Source of the DNA: Loripinus fragilis
Lineage: Eukaryota > Mollusca > Bivalvia > Lucinida > Lucinidae
Reading direction: 5' to 3'
Assembly: GCA_964019695.1 (NCBI GenBank)
Contig: OZ026517.1
Span: forward strand, 54,243,672-54,307,671
DNA: 64,000 nucleotides
Under the pieces are notes generated by a model, which searched no databases, was not told where the DNA came from, and was given only the letters and a program-made list of their open reading frames with translations. Below are positions 43,731 to 53,678 of the stretch, in pieces. Each line of letters opens with the position of its first letter. The stretch's first letter is position 1. Made by a program: the position numbers and the translations under genes.

Positions 43731-44513
43731 ATGGCTTCAAAATCTAGAAAACGCCACGCACCGATTACAGACACAGATTCTGATGAATCATTAACAGCTT
43801 CTCAATCTCAATCTAAGTCTTCTGTACCAAAAAAACCTTATGTACCTAGATTTCTAATCATTCATTCAGAAGTAGAGGGAAAGGATATTTCTCTTCTTTC
43901 TCCTTTTCTGATAGAAAAAGCAATCATGAGTATAGCAGGTGAGCCTAAGAGCATCAAAAACTTACGATCTGGTGATTTACTTATACAGTGTACAAAACAA
44001 CCCCATGAAGCAAATCTTCTTAAAATGAAAACATTTTGTGGATTGAAATGTACTGAAACACCACATAAATCCTTGAACACATCAAAGGGTATTGTTCGCT
44101 GCCCTGCCTTAAGCAAGCAGAGCTGCGAACATATTCTTGAGTTCATGGGTGAACAAGGTGTTACAGATGTACGTAGAATTAATGTACACCGTGATGGAGC
44201 ACTCAAACCAACCAACACTTTTGTTTTTACTTTCGACTCACCAGTATTACCAGCTAATGTCAAAATAGGCTTTATTCAGGCAAAAGTTGACGTGTATATC
44301 CCAAATCCACTTCGATGTTATAAATGTCAAGTGTTTGGCCACCACGAAAATAAGTGTGGCAGACAAGCGATATGCGTCAACTGCAGTATGCCTGAACATT
44401 GCGCATCTGGCCAGTGTCAAAGACCTGCCAAGTGTGCCAACTGCTCAGGTGATATTCTGCTAACTCAAAAGATTGCCCCCAATGGGAGAAAGAGAGAAAA
44501 ATTCTTAAAATAA
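43731..44513 (+). CDS. LINE ORF1, N-terminal part (zinc knuckles)
   Basis: 260 codons. It starts MASKSRKRHAPITDTDSDES, then an RRM-like alpha/beta region (FLIIHSEVEGKDISLLSPFL onward), then CCHC-type clusters CYKCQVFGHHENKC and CVNCSMPEHCASGQC and the start of a third at CANC. The frame is lost at about 44455 and continues 2 nt out of phase. The protein would bind LINE RNA. Confidence 0.85.
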   Translation: MASKSRKRHAPITDTDSDESLTASQSQSKSSVPKKPYVPRFLIIHSEVEGKDISLLSPFLIEKAIMSIAGEPKSIKNLRSGDLLIQCTKQPHEANLLKMKTFCGLKCTETPHKSLNTSKGIVRCPALSKQSCEHILEFMGEQGVTDVRRINVHRDGALKPTNTFVFTFDSPVLPANVKIGFIQAKVDVYIPNPLRCYKCQVFGHHENKCGRQAICVNCSMPEHCASGQCQRPAKCANCSGDILLTQKIAPNGRKREKFLK

Positions 44514-44527
44514 AATGTGAAAACAAC

Positions 44528-45055
44528 TTGTCATTTCCAGAAGCTCGTAAGCAATTCGAACAATTTTACCAAGCTAGGACATATGCAAGTGCTGTGAAAC
44601 CAGGCACTTGCAACAAATCTACAGAAACTCACAACAACAGCACACAGACGGACGACAGTTTTACAGAATATTTAAAACAACAATCACAAGAAAAACAACA
44701 AGAACCCTCTAAAGGAAAACCCCAAGAAAAGGGTAATCCATCTTGTCCAGGGCAAACCCTTAAGCCAGCAACCCTGGAGATGATTAGGAAAGATGAAGAG
44801 AAGAAGAAAAAAGAAGAGAAAGACAAACTCAAAAAACAACAAAAAGATGAAAGACGACAGCAATATATCAAAGAAAAAGCACAGAAAGAAAAAGAAGAAG
44901 CAGAAAAAGCAATACTAGCTCAGAAGAATCCATTTTCTGTGTTTAAAAAGGATGATGAGGAAGATGACATGGACGATGATTCTGTGGTTTTCACAGACTC
45001 TTCCTCCAGTGATCACCTCCCTAAAGACACACTTTCACGATTACCAACAACTTAA
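44528..45055 (+). CDS. LINE ORF1, C-terminal part after a frameshift
   Basis: This is the continuation of ORF1; the same frame is open from about 44456. A long Lys/Glu/Gln-rich stretch follows (KDEEKKKKEEKDKLKKQQKD), probably coiled-coil, then an acidic run and a serine-rich end. The stop is 3 nt before the ORF2 ATG. Confidence 0.8.
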   Translation: MSFPEARKQFEQFYQARTYASAVKPGTCNKSTETHNNSTQTDDSFTEYLKQQSQEKQQEPSKGKPQEKGNPSCPGQTLKPATLEMIRKDEEKKKKEEKDKLKKQQKDERRQQYIKEKAQKEKEEAEKAILAQKNPFSVFKKDDEEDDMDDDSVVFTDSSSSDHLPKDTLSRLPTT

Positions 45056-45058
45056 ACA

Positions 45059-46429
45059 ATGGAAGGTGTCAATCTAACCATTATTTTAGTATCTCTTTTA
45101 ATATTATTTTCAAGTATGGATTTTAAACATAAAATTATTCAATGGAATTGTCGAGGTTTGAAACCTAATTTTAATGAAGTATCTCTATTGATTTCCGAAT
45201 ATAATCCGTCTGTATTTTGTTTTCAAGAGACATTTCTTAAACCAGATGATAACATCTCATTAAGAGGTTTTAATATATATAACTATGTTCATACTGATTG
45301 TCTGAGGCCCTCTGGTGGTGCCTCGGTGTTTGTAAAATCATCTTTCCCACAAAGAAAGATTGATTTACGAACAGAACTACAAGCAACTGCAGTATCTGTC
45401 ACTCTTGACAAAGAAATAACCATATGTTCTGTATATATTCCCCCATCATTTTCTCTTAATTCTCAACACCTGGACAGTTTACTACAACAACTTCCTTCTC
45501 CTTATATCATATTAGGTGACTTCAATGGTCACAATATCCTTTGGGGTGGTAAAAACAATGATTCCAGAGGTGAGCTTATCGAAAATTTCTTAACAAAAAA
45601 TGATATATGTATTATGAATGATAAATCATACACTTATCTTTCTACAAGTGCAAAGTCCTTTTCCTCTATTGATCTTTCCTTCTGTCACCCATCACTCTTT
45701 CTTGATTATAATTGGTCTGTGAGTAAAGACCAACATAATAGTGATCACTTTCCTATCATCATTGAACAGAACACTTTTTTCACCGAGGACCACAATCCAA
45801 AGTGGAAATTAAATAGAGCCAACTGGGATCTATTTAATACTCTATGCACTGGTAAATTAATACCAGAAAACTTCAAAGAATCTTCTGATCCCATATCTGA
45901 CTTTACTTCTTCTCTTATAGAAATATCTAAAGAATGTATTCCTCAAACCTCGACAAATCCAACTAAAAATAATCCATGGTACAACGACGACTGTAAAGAG
46001 GCAATTAAACAACGTAAACAAGCTCTATCTAAATTTAAAAAATCTCCAAATTCCAACAACTTGAATGACGTTAAAGTATTTAGAGCTAAAGCCCGCAGAA
46101 CAATTAAACTTTCGAAACGTAAGTCATGGAGATCTTATGTTTCGAAAATCAATCATAAAACATCTATTAAAAAGGTTTGGGATATGATAAGAAAAATCTC
46201 TGGAAAAAACAAATCCCCCAGTTACACACATTTAAACATGGTGGGTACTGACAGCAAAGCAACTTCAAAAACAGACATTGCTGACACTTTAGGAGAAACT
46301 TTTTGTCACAATTCATCATCATTCAAGTACTCTGAATCCTTCAGAAAGATTAAAACTGAACAAGAGAAAGTTAAATTGAATTTTAAATCACAAAAAATAA
46401 TGAAATTTATAACAAAGATTTCAATTTAG
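45059..46429 (+). CDS. LINE ORF2, endonuclease part
   Basis: The APE-type endonuclease occupies about residues 24-235: IIQWNCRGL, CFQETFL, GGASVFVKS, SVYIPP, ILGDFNGHNILWGG, SSIDLSF and SDHFPI, covering the expected catalytic Asn, Glu, Asp and His positions. A linker with basic KQRKQALSKFKK follows. The frame breaks in an A run at about 46392-46397. Confidence 0.88.
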   Translation: MEGVNLTIILVSLLILFSSMDFKHKIIQWNCRGLKPNFNEVSLLISEYNPSVFCFQETFLKPDDNISLRGFNIYNYVHTDCLRPSGGASVFVKSSFPQRKIDLRTELQATAVSVTLDKEITICSVYIPPSFSLNSQHLDSLLQQLPSPYIILGDFNGHNILWGGKNNDSRGELIENFLTKNDICIMNDKSYTYLSTSAKSFSSIDLSFCHPSLFLDYNWSVSKDQHNSDHFPIIIEQNTFFTEDHNPKWKLNRANWDLFNTLCTGKLIPENFKESSDPISDFTSSLIEISKECIPQTSTNPTKNNPWYNDDCKEAIKQRKQALSKFKKSPNSNNLNDVKVFRAKARRTIKLSKRKSWRSYVSKINHKTSIKKVWDMIRKISGKNKSPSYTHLNMVGTDSKATSKTDIADTLGETFCHNSSSFKYSESFRKIKTEQEKVKLNFKSQKIMKFITKISI

Positions 46430-46497
46430 ATGAATTAGTTGAAGCTATTCAACTATCACATGACTCAGCCACGGGTCCTGACGAGATCCACTATCTA

Positions 46498-48258
46498 ATG
46501 CTTAAACATCTCCCAGAGAATTCTCTTGAAACCCTTTTGAATATATTTAATCACATTTGGACTACTGGTAAATTTCCAGAAGATTGGACCTTAGCAACCA
46601 TAATCCCAATTCCCAAACCTGGGAAAGATCCTGCGGAACCTAATAATTATAGACCTATAGCTTTAACAAGTTGTCTATGTAAAACACTTGAAAGAATGAT
46701 AAATAAAAGACTTACTTGGTTTTTAGAATCCAATAATCATATATCGCGGTTTCAGTCTGGTTTCAGATCTGACCGCAGTACAACTGATAATTTAGTTAGA
46801 TTGGAAACCTTCATACGTGATGCCTTTATTAAAAAGGAACATGTAGTTGCTGTGTTTTTTGATTTGGAAAAAGCTTATGATACCACTTGGAGATATGGCA
46901 TTTTAAAAGATATCCACAATCTAGGATTAAAAGGTAGACTTCCTACATTCATTGAAAACTTCCTTGCAGACCGCGCCATGCAAGTCCGAGTTGGCTCCTC
47001 TCTGTCTGACTATTATGACCAGGAGCAAGGTGTACCTCAAGGGGGTGTGCTATCTACAACACTTTTTAGTATCAAAATTAATGATATTGTGAAATGTTTA
47101 GGTAATCTTACTGATTGCTCATTATACGTTGACGACTTTTGTATCTGTTATCGCTCGAAAAGCATGGCAACAATTGAACGTCAACTACAACAAAATTTGA
47201 ATAAGATTGAAAATTGGGCAACAAGCAATGGCTTTAAGTTTTCCAAATCAAAAACACAGTGTGTACATTTCTGTCAGTTGCGCAAGCAACATGATGATCC
47301 GGTTTTACATTTATATGGATCACCTATTCCAGTTGTTGAGGAATCTAAATTCCTTGGCATTTTATTTGATAGAAAACTCAGTTTTATACCCCATATTAAA
47401 TATCTCAAAGCTAAATGTTTAAAAGCATTGAATCTTTTAAAAGTGCTTTCCCATACTTCTTGGGGTGCAGACCGAACTACACTTCTAAAGCTGTATCGGT
47501 CTCTAGTCCGGTCAAAATTAGACTATGGCTGTATCATATATGGCTCTGCACGAAAATCATATCTTCAAATGCTTGATCCTATACATAACCAAGGACTTAG
47601 ATTAGCTTTAGGGGCTTTTAGAACTTCTCCTGTTGCTAGTCTCTATGTGGAAGCAGATGAACCATCACTATATTCACGAAGAGAAAAACTCTCTTTGCAA
47701 TATGCTATAAGACTTGCTGCTAACCCATCAAATCCTGCTCATGAAGTTACATTCCCACCAAATTATGTCAATTTGTATGAACAAAAACCTAAAGCTATTA
47801 AATCATTTGGCATCAGAATTTCACCACTTTTAGAATCTGCCAATATCAAACCACAAAATATTGAAAAACATTTTACACCAAATATTCCAGCTTGGTGCAT
47901 GAAACCACCAGAAATACTTTTTGATTTACATTCCGGGAAAAAATCTGAATCAAATCCACACATATTAAAAGATGATTTCAGAAAAATGCAAAGTCGTTAT
48001 AAGAATTACCAACAAATTTATACTGATGGGTCAAAGGAAGACTCAAAGGTTGGTTGTGCTGTTATATCAGACAACCATAGTAATATGCAACGTATACCTG
48101 ACGATTCATCAATTTTCACTGCTGAAGCCAAAGCAGTTGATCTAGCTCTAGATTTCATTAGCACTTGTGATGCAAACAATAAATTTATTATATTTTCTGA
48201 CTCGCTCTCTGTATTGAAAGCAATGAACCATACCAGTTCAAAGAATCCACAGATTTAG
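46498..48258 (+). CDS. LINE ORF2, reverse transcriptase and RNase H start
   Basis: The frame is open from about 46396 (NNEIYNKDFNLDELVEAIQL). RT motifs: NNYRPIALTSCLCK, FQSGFRSDRSTTDN, AVFFDLEKAYDTTW (A), QGVPQGGVLSTTLFS (B) and LYVDDFCI (C). RNase H starts at QIYTDGSKEDSKVGCAV, with FTAEAKAV and IFSDSLSVL giving the catalytic Asp, Glu, Asp. A TAG stop ends the open stretch inside RNase H. Confidence 0.9.
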   Translation: MLKHLPENSLETLLNIFNHIWTTGKFPEDWTLATIIPIPKPGKDPAEPNNYRPIALTSCLCKTLERMINKRLTWFLESNNHISRFQSGFRSDRSTTDNLVRLETFIRDAFIKKEHVVAVFFDLEKAYDTTWRYGILKDIHNLGLKGRLPTFIENFLADRAMQVRVGSSLSDYYDQEQGVPQGGVLSTTLFSIKINDIVKCLGNLTDCSLYVDDFCICYRSKSMATIERQLQQNLNKIENWATSNGFKFSKSKTQCVHFCQLRKQHDDPVLHLYGSPIPVVEESKFLGILFDRKLSFIPHIKYLKAKCLKALNLLKVLSHTSWGADRTTLLKLYRSLVRSKLDYGCIIYGSARKSYLQMLDPIHNQGLRLALGAFRTSPVASLYVEADEPSLYSRREKLSLQYAIRLAANPSNPAHEVTFPPNYVNLYEQKPKAIKSFGIRISPLLESANIKPQNIEKHFTPNIPAWCMKPPEILFDLHSGKKSESNPHILKDDFRKMQSRYKNYQQIYTDGSKEDSKVGCAVISDNHSNMQRIPDDSSIFTAEAKAVDLALDFISTCDANNKFIIFSDSLSVLKAMNHTSSKNPQI

Positions 48259-48810
48259 AAACTTTTAGAAAAATGTCATGAGCTTTTAACTTATAAAGAA
48301 ATTGTTCTCTGTTGGATTCCTAGTCATATAGGTATCCAAGGGAATGAGATGGTAGATAAGCAAGCAAAAACATCGCTTTCATTAGAACCAACTTCTTTTA
48401 AAATTCCATTTTCCAATTTTAAGCCCTCTATCAATAAATATATCTTGGAAGAATGGCAAACTTCATGGAATAACAGCATTGGTAATAAACTTCTTGACAT
48501 CAAACCAACTATTGGTGAATATCAATCGGTTGTTCGAAACATTAGAAGAGAAGAAGTAGTTTTAGCTCGACTCCGCTTAGGTCATACAAGAGTCACTCAT
48601 TCATACTTACTACAAGGTGAAGAGCATCCTCAATGTGTTGGTTGCGACGCACCTTTCACTGTACGTCACTTCCTTTTGGAATGTGGCGATTTTGCACAAG
48701 TAAGAAATAATTGCTTCCATGTTAATAACATGAAAGAATTATTTCAAGATATACATATTGATAGTATTATGACATTTTTAAGACAAATAAATCTTTTTAA
48801 CAAAATCTAA
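48259..48810 (+). CDS. LINE ORF2, end of RNase H and C-terminus after the stop
   Basis: Same frame as the preceding part. It holds the last RNase H motif, VLCWIPSHIGIQGNEMVDKQ, then a C-terminal cysteine/histidine cluster CVGCDAPFTVRHFLLEC typical of I-like LINE ORF2 proteins, and ends NLFNKI. Confidence 0.87.
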   Translation, partial: KLLEKCHELLTYKEIVLCWIPSHIGIQGNEMVDKQAKTSLSLEPTSFKIPFSNFKPSINKYILEEWQTSWNNSIGNKLLDIKPTIGEYQSVVRNIRREEVVLARLRLGHTRVTHSYLLQGEEHPQCVGCDAPFTVRHFLLECGDFAQVRNNCFHVNNMKELFQDIHIDSIMTFLRQINLFNKI

Positions 48811-49131
48811 TTGCTGTTTTTAAAATCATGTTTTGTTTTACATTTGTATCAGACCATAATACAGATTATATTATGGTTGTATTCTGTTCAGTTAAAGAAC
48901 ATGTACAGTTATCTGAATAGCTCTTTGAAACTGTCAGATATTGTACGTGGTCTCTCCTGTCAACAATCGTATTGCAACTTATTAACATAAAATAAACTCA
49001 TCATCACCATTCCTTTTATTTTATCTTATAAATTTTTAACTTTTTCCATCCTCATCATGTTTAGTTAATACCGTCTGACGCTAATGACCCACAAGGGTTG
49101 ATGCGTCGTTAAGCACCAAACAAACAAACAA
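48811..49131 (+). other. LINE 3' UTR and tail
   Basis: Non-coding. It ends GTTGATGCGTCGTTAAGCAC then CAAACAAACAAACAA, which resembles the tails of both SINE families here. Confidence 0.75.
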
Positions 49132-51905
49132 TAAATGCTTTCTTAACGTGAATTTCTCCCTAGAACAAGACAATCATGAGTGTTAAGATACAGTGCAAGA
49201 ATGGGTTAAACCTTAAGACTGAGAGATAAATAGAAAGGTTAGAAAATAATAGAGGGGGGAAATATTGGGCCTGCCCAGTCTTTCCCCACCCCCTATTTAG
49301 AAGAATCATTTGGCTGAATGCCTGTAACTTGAATTTCTCCTTGAGATATGGCAATCATGAGTGTTCAGATTTAGTGTAATAGTAGTTAAAACCAAGGACT
49401 GACAGATAAATTGAAAGGTTAGAACACAATGGAGGGGGGAAAGAATGGGCCGGCCCAGTCTTTCCCCACCCCACTATTGAGAAGGAACATGCAGTTAGCT
49501 AAATGCTTTCTTAAGTGAATTTCTCCTTAGAACAAGACAATCATTAGTGTTTAGATACAGTGCAAGAGTAGGTTAAACCTTAAGACTGATAGATAAATAG
49601 AAAGGTTAGAAAATAATAGAGGGGGGGAAAGAATGGGCCGGCCCAGTCTTTCCCCACCCCCTATTTAGAAGAATCATTTGGCTGAATGTTTGTAACATGA
49701 ATTTCTCCTTGAGATATGTCAATCATGAGTGTTCAGATTCAGTGTAAGAGAGGTTAAAACCAAGGACTGACAGATAAATTGAAAGGTTAGAACCCAATGG
49801 AGGGGGGGAAAGAATGGGCCGGCCCAGTCTTTCCCGACCCCACTATTGAGAAGGAACATGCAGTTAGCTAAATGCTTTCTTAACATGAATTTCTCCTTAG
49901 GACAAGACAATCATGAGTGTTCAGATACAGTGCAAGAGTAGGATAAACCTTAAGACTCAGAGATAAATAGAAAGGTTAGAAAATAATAGAGGGGGGGGGG
50001 GAAGAATGTGCCGGCCCAGTCTTTCCCCACCCCCTATTTAGAAGAATCATTTGGCTGAATGCTTGTAGCTTGCATTTCTCCTTGAGATATGTCAATCATG
50101 AGTGTTCAGATACAGTGCAAGAGTAGGTTAAACCTTAAGACTGAGAGATAAATAGAAAAGTTAAAAAATAATAGAGGGGGGGGGGAAGAATGGGCCGGCC
50201 CAGTCTTTCCCCACCCCCTATTTAGAAGAATCATTTGGCTTAATGCTTGTAGCTTGAATTTCTCCTTGAGATATGTCAATCATGAGTGTTCAGATTCAGT
50301 GTAAGAGTAGTTTAAACCAAGGACTGGCAGCTAAATTGAAAGGTTAGAACCCAATGGAGGGGGGCAGGAAAGAATGGGCCGACCCAGTCTTTCCCCACCC
50401 CACTATTGAGAAGGAACATGCAGTTAGCTTAATGCTTTCTTAACGTGAATTTCTCCTTAGGACAAGACAATCATGAGTCATGAGTGTTCAGATACGGTGC
50501 AAGAGTAGGTTAAACCTTAAGACTCAGAGATAAATAGAAAGGTTAGAAAAATAATAGAGGGGGGAAAGAATGGGCCTGCCCAGTCTTTCCCCACCCCCTA
50601 TTTAGAAGAATCATTTGGCTGAATGCTTGTAACTTGAATTTCTCCTTGAGATATGGCAATCATGAGTGTTCAGATTTAGTGTAATAGTAGTTAAAACCAA
50701 GGACTGACAGATAAATTGAAAGGTTAGAACACAATGGAGGGGGGAAAGAATAGGCCGGCCCAGTCTTTCCCGACCCCACTATTGAGAAGGAACATGCAGT
50801 TAGCTAAATGCTTTCTTAAGCGAATTTCTCCTTAGAACAAGACAATCATAAGTGTTTAGATACAGTGCAAGAGTAGGTTAAACCTTAAGACTGATAGATA
50901 AATAGAAAGGTTAGAAAATAATAGAGGGGGGAAAGAATGGGCTGGCCCAGTCTTTCCCCACCCCCTATTTAGAAGAATCATTTGGCTGAATGTTTGTAAC
51001 ATGAATTTCTCCTTGAGATATGTCAATCATGAGTGTTCAGATTCAGTGTAAGAGTAGTTAAAACCAAGGACTGACAGATAAATTGAAAGGTTAGAACCCA
51101 ATGGAGGGGGGGGAAAGAATGGGCCGGCCCAGTCTTTCCCCACCCCACTATTGAGAAGGAACATGCAGTTAGCTAAATGCTTTCTTAACGTGAATTTCTC
51201 CTTAGGACAAGACAATCATGAGTGTTCAGATACAGTGCAAGAGTAGGATAAACCTTAAGACTCAGAGATAAATAGAAAGGTTAGAAAATAATAGAGGGGG
51301 GAAGAATTGGCCGGCCCAGTCTTTCCCCACCCCCTATTTAGAAGAATCATTTGGCTGAATGCTTGTAGCTTGAATTTCTCCTTGAGATATGTCAATCATG
51401 AGTGTTCAGATACAGTGCAAGAGTAGGTTAAACCTTAAGACTGAGAGATGTATAGAAAAGTTAGAAAATAATAGAAGGGGGGGGGGAAGAATGGGCCGGC
51501 CCAGTCTTTCCCCACCCCGTATTTAGAAGAATCATTTGGCTTAATGCTTGTAGCTTGAATTTCTCCTTGAGATATGTCAATCATGAGTGTTCAGATTCAG
51601 TGTAAGAGTAGTTTAAACCAAGGACTGGCAGCTAAATTGAAAGGTTAGAACCCAATGGAGGGGGGCCGGAAAGAATGGGCCGACCCAGTCTTTCCCCACC
51701 CCACTATTGAGAAGGAACATGCAGTTAGCTTAATGCTTTCTTAACGTGAATTTCTCCTTAGGACAAGACAATCATGAGTCATGAGTGTTCAGATACGGTG
51801 CAAGAGTAGGTTAAACCTTAAGACTCAGAGATAAATAGAAAGGTTAGAAAAATAATAGAGGGGGGAAAGAATGGGCCGGCCCAGTCTTTCCCCACCCCCT
51901 ATTTA
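49132..51905. repeat. Satellite array, right part, with 1305-bp higher-order repeat
   Basis: About 15 monomers of 175-200 bp. Diagnostic variants recur 1305 bp apart: GGGCCTGCCC at 49267 and 50572, AGAACACAAT at 49421 and 50726, and CATGAGTCATGAGTG at about 50471 and 51776. Seven monomers make one higher-order unit, present twice. Confidence 0.88.
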
Positions 51906-52149
51906 GAAGAACCAGTTAGCTAAACAGGTTTTTAAGTCGAAGGTCTCTTTGACATGTCATTCGAAAGTATTTCGATACAGTGAAAGAGTACAATAAACCA
52001 AAAGACTGATAGTAAAAGTGAATGGTCTGAACCCCTAGAAATCACAACCAAAAAGCAATAAGTGTGAGTTCTTTTGAGACCTATCGCTAATTTAATAGCG
52101 GCTTTTTAAATTTATGCAAAAAAATAATAATTCCATTATGATTTTTTAA

Positions 52150-52286
52150 ATTATTAGGGGGGGGGGGGGAAACTGACTGGGTGGGGAAAGAATGGGCCGG
52201 CCTATTTTTTCCCCGGGGAAAGAATGGGCCGGCCCATTCTTTCCCCGGGGAAAAAACTGACTGGGGGGAAATTCCGGCCTGTTACA
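52150..52286. repeat. Right terminal inverted repeat of the satellite element
   Basis: Three GGGGAAAGAATGGGCCGGCC-type palindromes and CCCCGGGGAAAAAACTGACT lead into CCTGTTACA. The left counterpart is 41610-41705. Confidence 0.8.
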
Positions 52287-52290
52287 CCGG

Positions 52291-52494
52291 TAAATCATTA
52301 ATGAAAATTAGGAAAAGGATCGGTCCTAAGACCGACCCATGGGGTACACCGGATAAAACTGGGACTGGATCTGAGGCTTGACCGTCTAAAACTACTTGTT
52401 GACTGCGCCCAGAGAGCCATGAGCTGATCCACTTGTGGGTGGACCCTCGTATCACATTTTGATTTTTCATCGAGGAATTTTTGCAGAAAACCAT
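52291..52494 (-). pseudogene. CR1-like LINE reverse transcriptase, palm fragment
   Basis: The minus strand reads [20 protein letters not shown], then [20 protein letters not shown] and LP, RT motif B and the run-in to motif C. It joins 41605 after removing the satellite element. The 5' side is lost at about 52460, where another repeat begins. Confidence 0.85.
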
Positions 52495-52559
52495 TTTTTT
52501 TATAAATTTGTCTGCTGATTTTGTTAAAAGTTCAGTTTAACAGATGAACTTTCAATAAA
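52455..52559 (-). repeat. Dispersed repeat, relative at 56205-56300
   Basis: On the minus strand TCAGCAGACAAATTTATAAA and GGTTTTCTGCAAAAATT match the plus strand at about 56240-56290. Confidence 0.6.
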
Positions 52560-53219
52560 GGCACTGTCTCCGAGTCTGGTACCGGACCCCTAGACTACGA
52601 GGCTACGGGTCCGGTACCGGACCCCGAGCCACGCCTATGAGGACTGTCTCGGGGTCCGGTAGTTTGTGAAACAACTACTCGACAAGTCTAGAGATGCGGG
52701 GATGCGTATCCGTACCTGCACGTATACAGGTATGTAGTAAGTTATTTTACCAACAAAAACTTGTGTTGAAGTTTCACTTTGCTTCCTCCGCCATCTTTGA
52801 TCATCTGTATTTACTGTCACACTATTCAAACAAGTATAAGCTTATACAAAAGGTATAAGATTTTTAACAGACAAGAGTGAAAAAAACATAACTAGATATA
52901 ATTTGTCTTTATTCCTTTTATTTTTATTTTTCTTATCCTTATCTTTTCAATAAGGTCATGAATAAAGGTAATTAATGTCAGGGGGAACTTACTATCGCAT
53001 CAGTGAATTCAGAATTGGCTCAGGGTTTGATGTTCTTTAATTGATGTTTATCTCAATGTTCTTATTAATTTATTTTGTTATCTGTCTACTTGATCATTAA
53101 CCTAAAGGTTAATACCAATTTGCACTTTCATTGAAGTAAGCAAACGTTGATTGCAGGTGCATTGTTTAATTGCTTTCATACTGGCTAATTGGTCACATGT
53201 CTGTCTGTCTCTCACGCTG

Positions 53220-53665
53220 TCTCTCTGTCCGCCCGCCCATCCACCACCAGCACCAGTGAAACGCATGGGCCGATGGTGGTCGGAAGTTATTCAAAATAAA
53301 ACAGCTTAAAGCGTGGGCCGATTTAAGCCCAATATAACATGCTAGCACGGGTTGTTATTCAACGCGGGGAGACGGTTCTTTTTAGCACCCAAAAGCTTAA
53401 GACCAAATAAGCACTCAAAATCAGACCACGGTCGAACACCAGCCAAATGCATGGGCCGATGGGGGCTCGGTAATAGCATGCTGGCACAGGACGTTATTCA
53501 CAACAAACAGCTATATATGACTATTTAGCTCTACGAAATGTGGTGCTCAGAAATTTATGATAGGGGTCTAACATCAGTTGGGCGTATTCATGCGCAGATC
53601 CAGATGGGGGGGGGACAGGGGCTCCGGACTCCCCACCCCCATTCCCCTGAAAATCAAAAGAAATA
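53220..53665. repeat. Fragments related to the 37.8-kb foldback element
   Basis: GCATGGGCCGATGG-type units at about 53266 and 53449, GCGTGGGCCGATTTAAGCCC at about 53310, and a GCGCAGATCCAGATGGGGGG end at about 53595. Confidence 0.5.
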
Positions 53666-53678
53666 TAGCAGACATACT

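Larger units (their letters stand above)
43154..49131 (+). mobile_element. Near-full-length LINE with RNase H (I/Nimb-like)
   Basis: 5978 bp with a perfect 13-bp target duplication. It comprises a 577-bp 5' UTR, ORF1 with zinc knuckles, ORF2 with endonuclease, reverse transcriptase and RNase H, and a 3' UTR ending AAGCACCAAACAAACAAACA. Three lesions (one frameshift in ORF1, one in ORF2, one stop in ORF2) make it inactive as read. Presence of RNase H and an ORF1 with CCHC motifs points to the I/Nimb group. Confidence 0.9.
41610..52286. mobile_element. 10.7-kb inverted-repeat element filled with a satellite array
   Basis: The ends read TGTAACGGTCAGTTTTTTCC (left) and TGTAACAGGCCGGAATTTCC (right, inward), then repeated CAGTCAGTTTTTTCCCC motifs. 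CCGG flanks both sides (41606-41609 and 52287-52290). Removing the element restores the reading frame NDLP-DNI of the host LINE. Without the nested LINE the element is about 4.7 kb and mostly tandem repeat. No transposase is seen. TGTAA tips and a 4-bp C/G-rich duplication resemble Ginger-type elements; that placement is inference. Confidence 0.82.

Noticed and set aside
42433..51215. Repeated ~62-codon minus-strand frames in the satellite
   Set aside because: Same frame copied with each monomer and interrupted by the variable G run; no sign of selection.
49132..51905. CRISPR-like regular array
   Set aside because: The repeats are ~180 bp without unique spacers, in animal DNA inside a transposon; this is a satellite.
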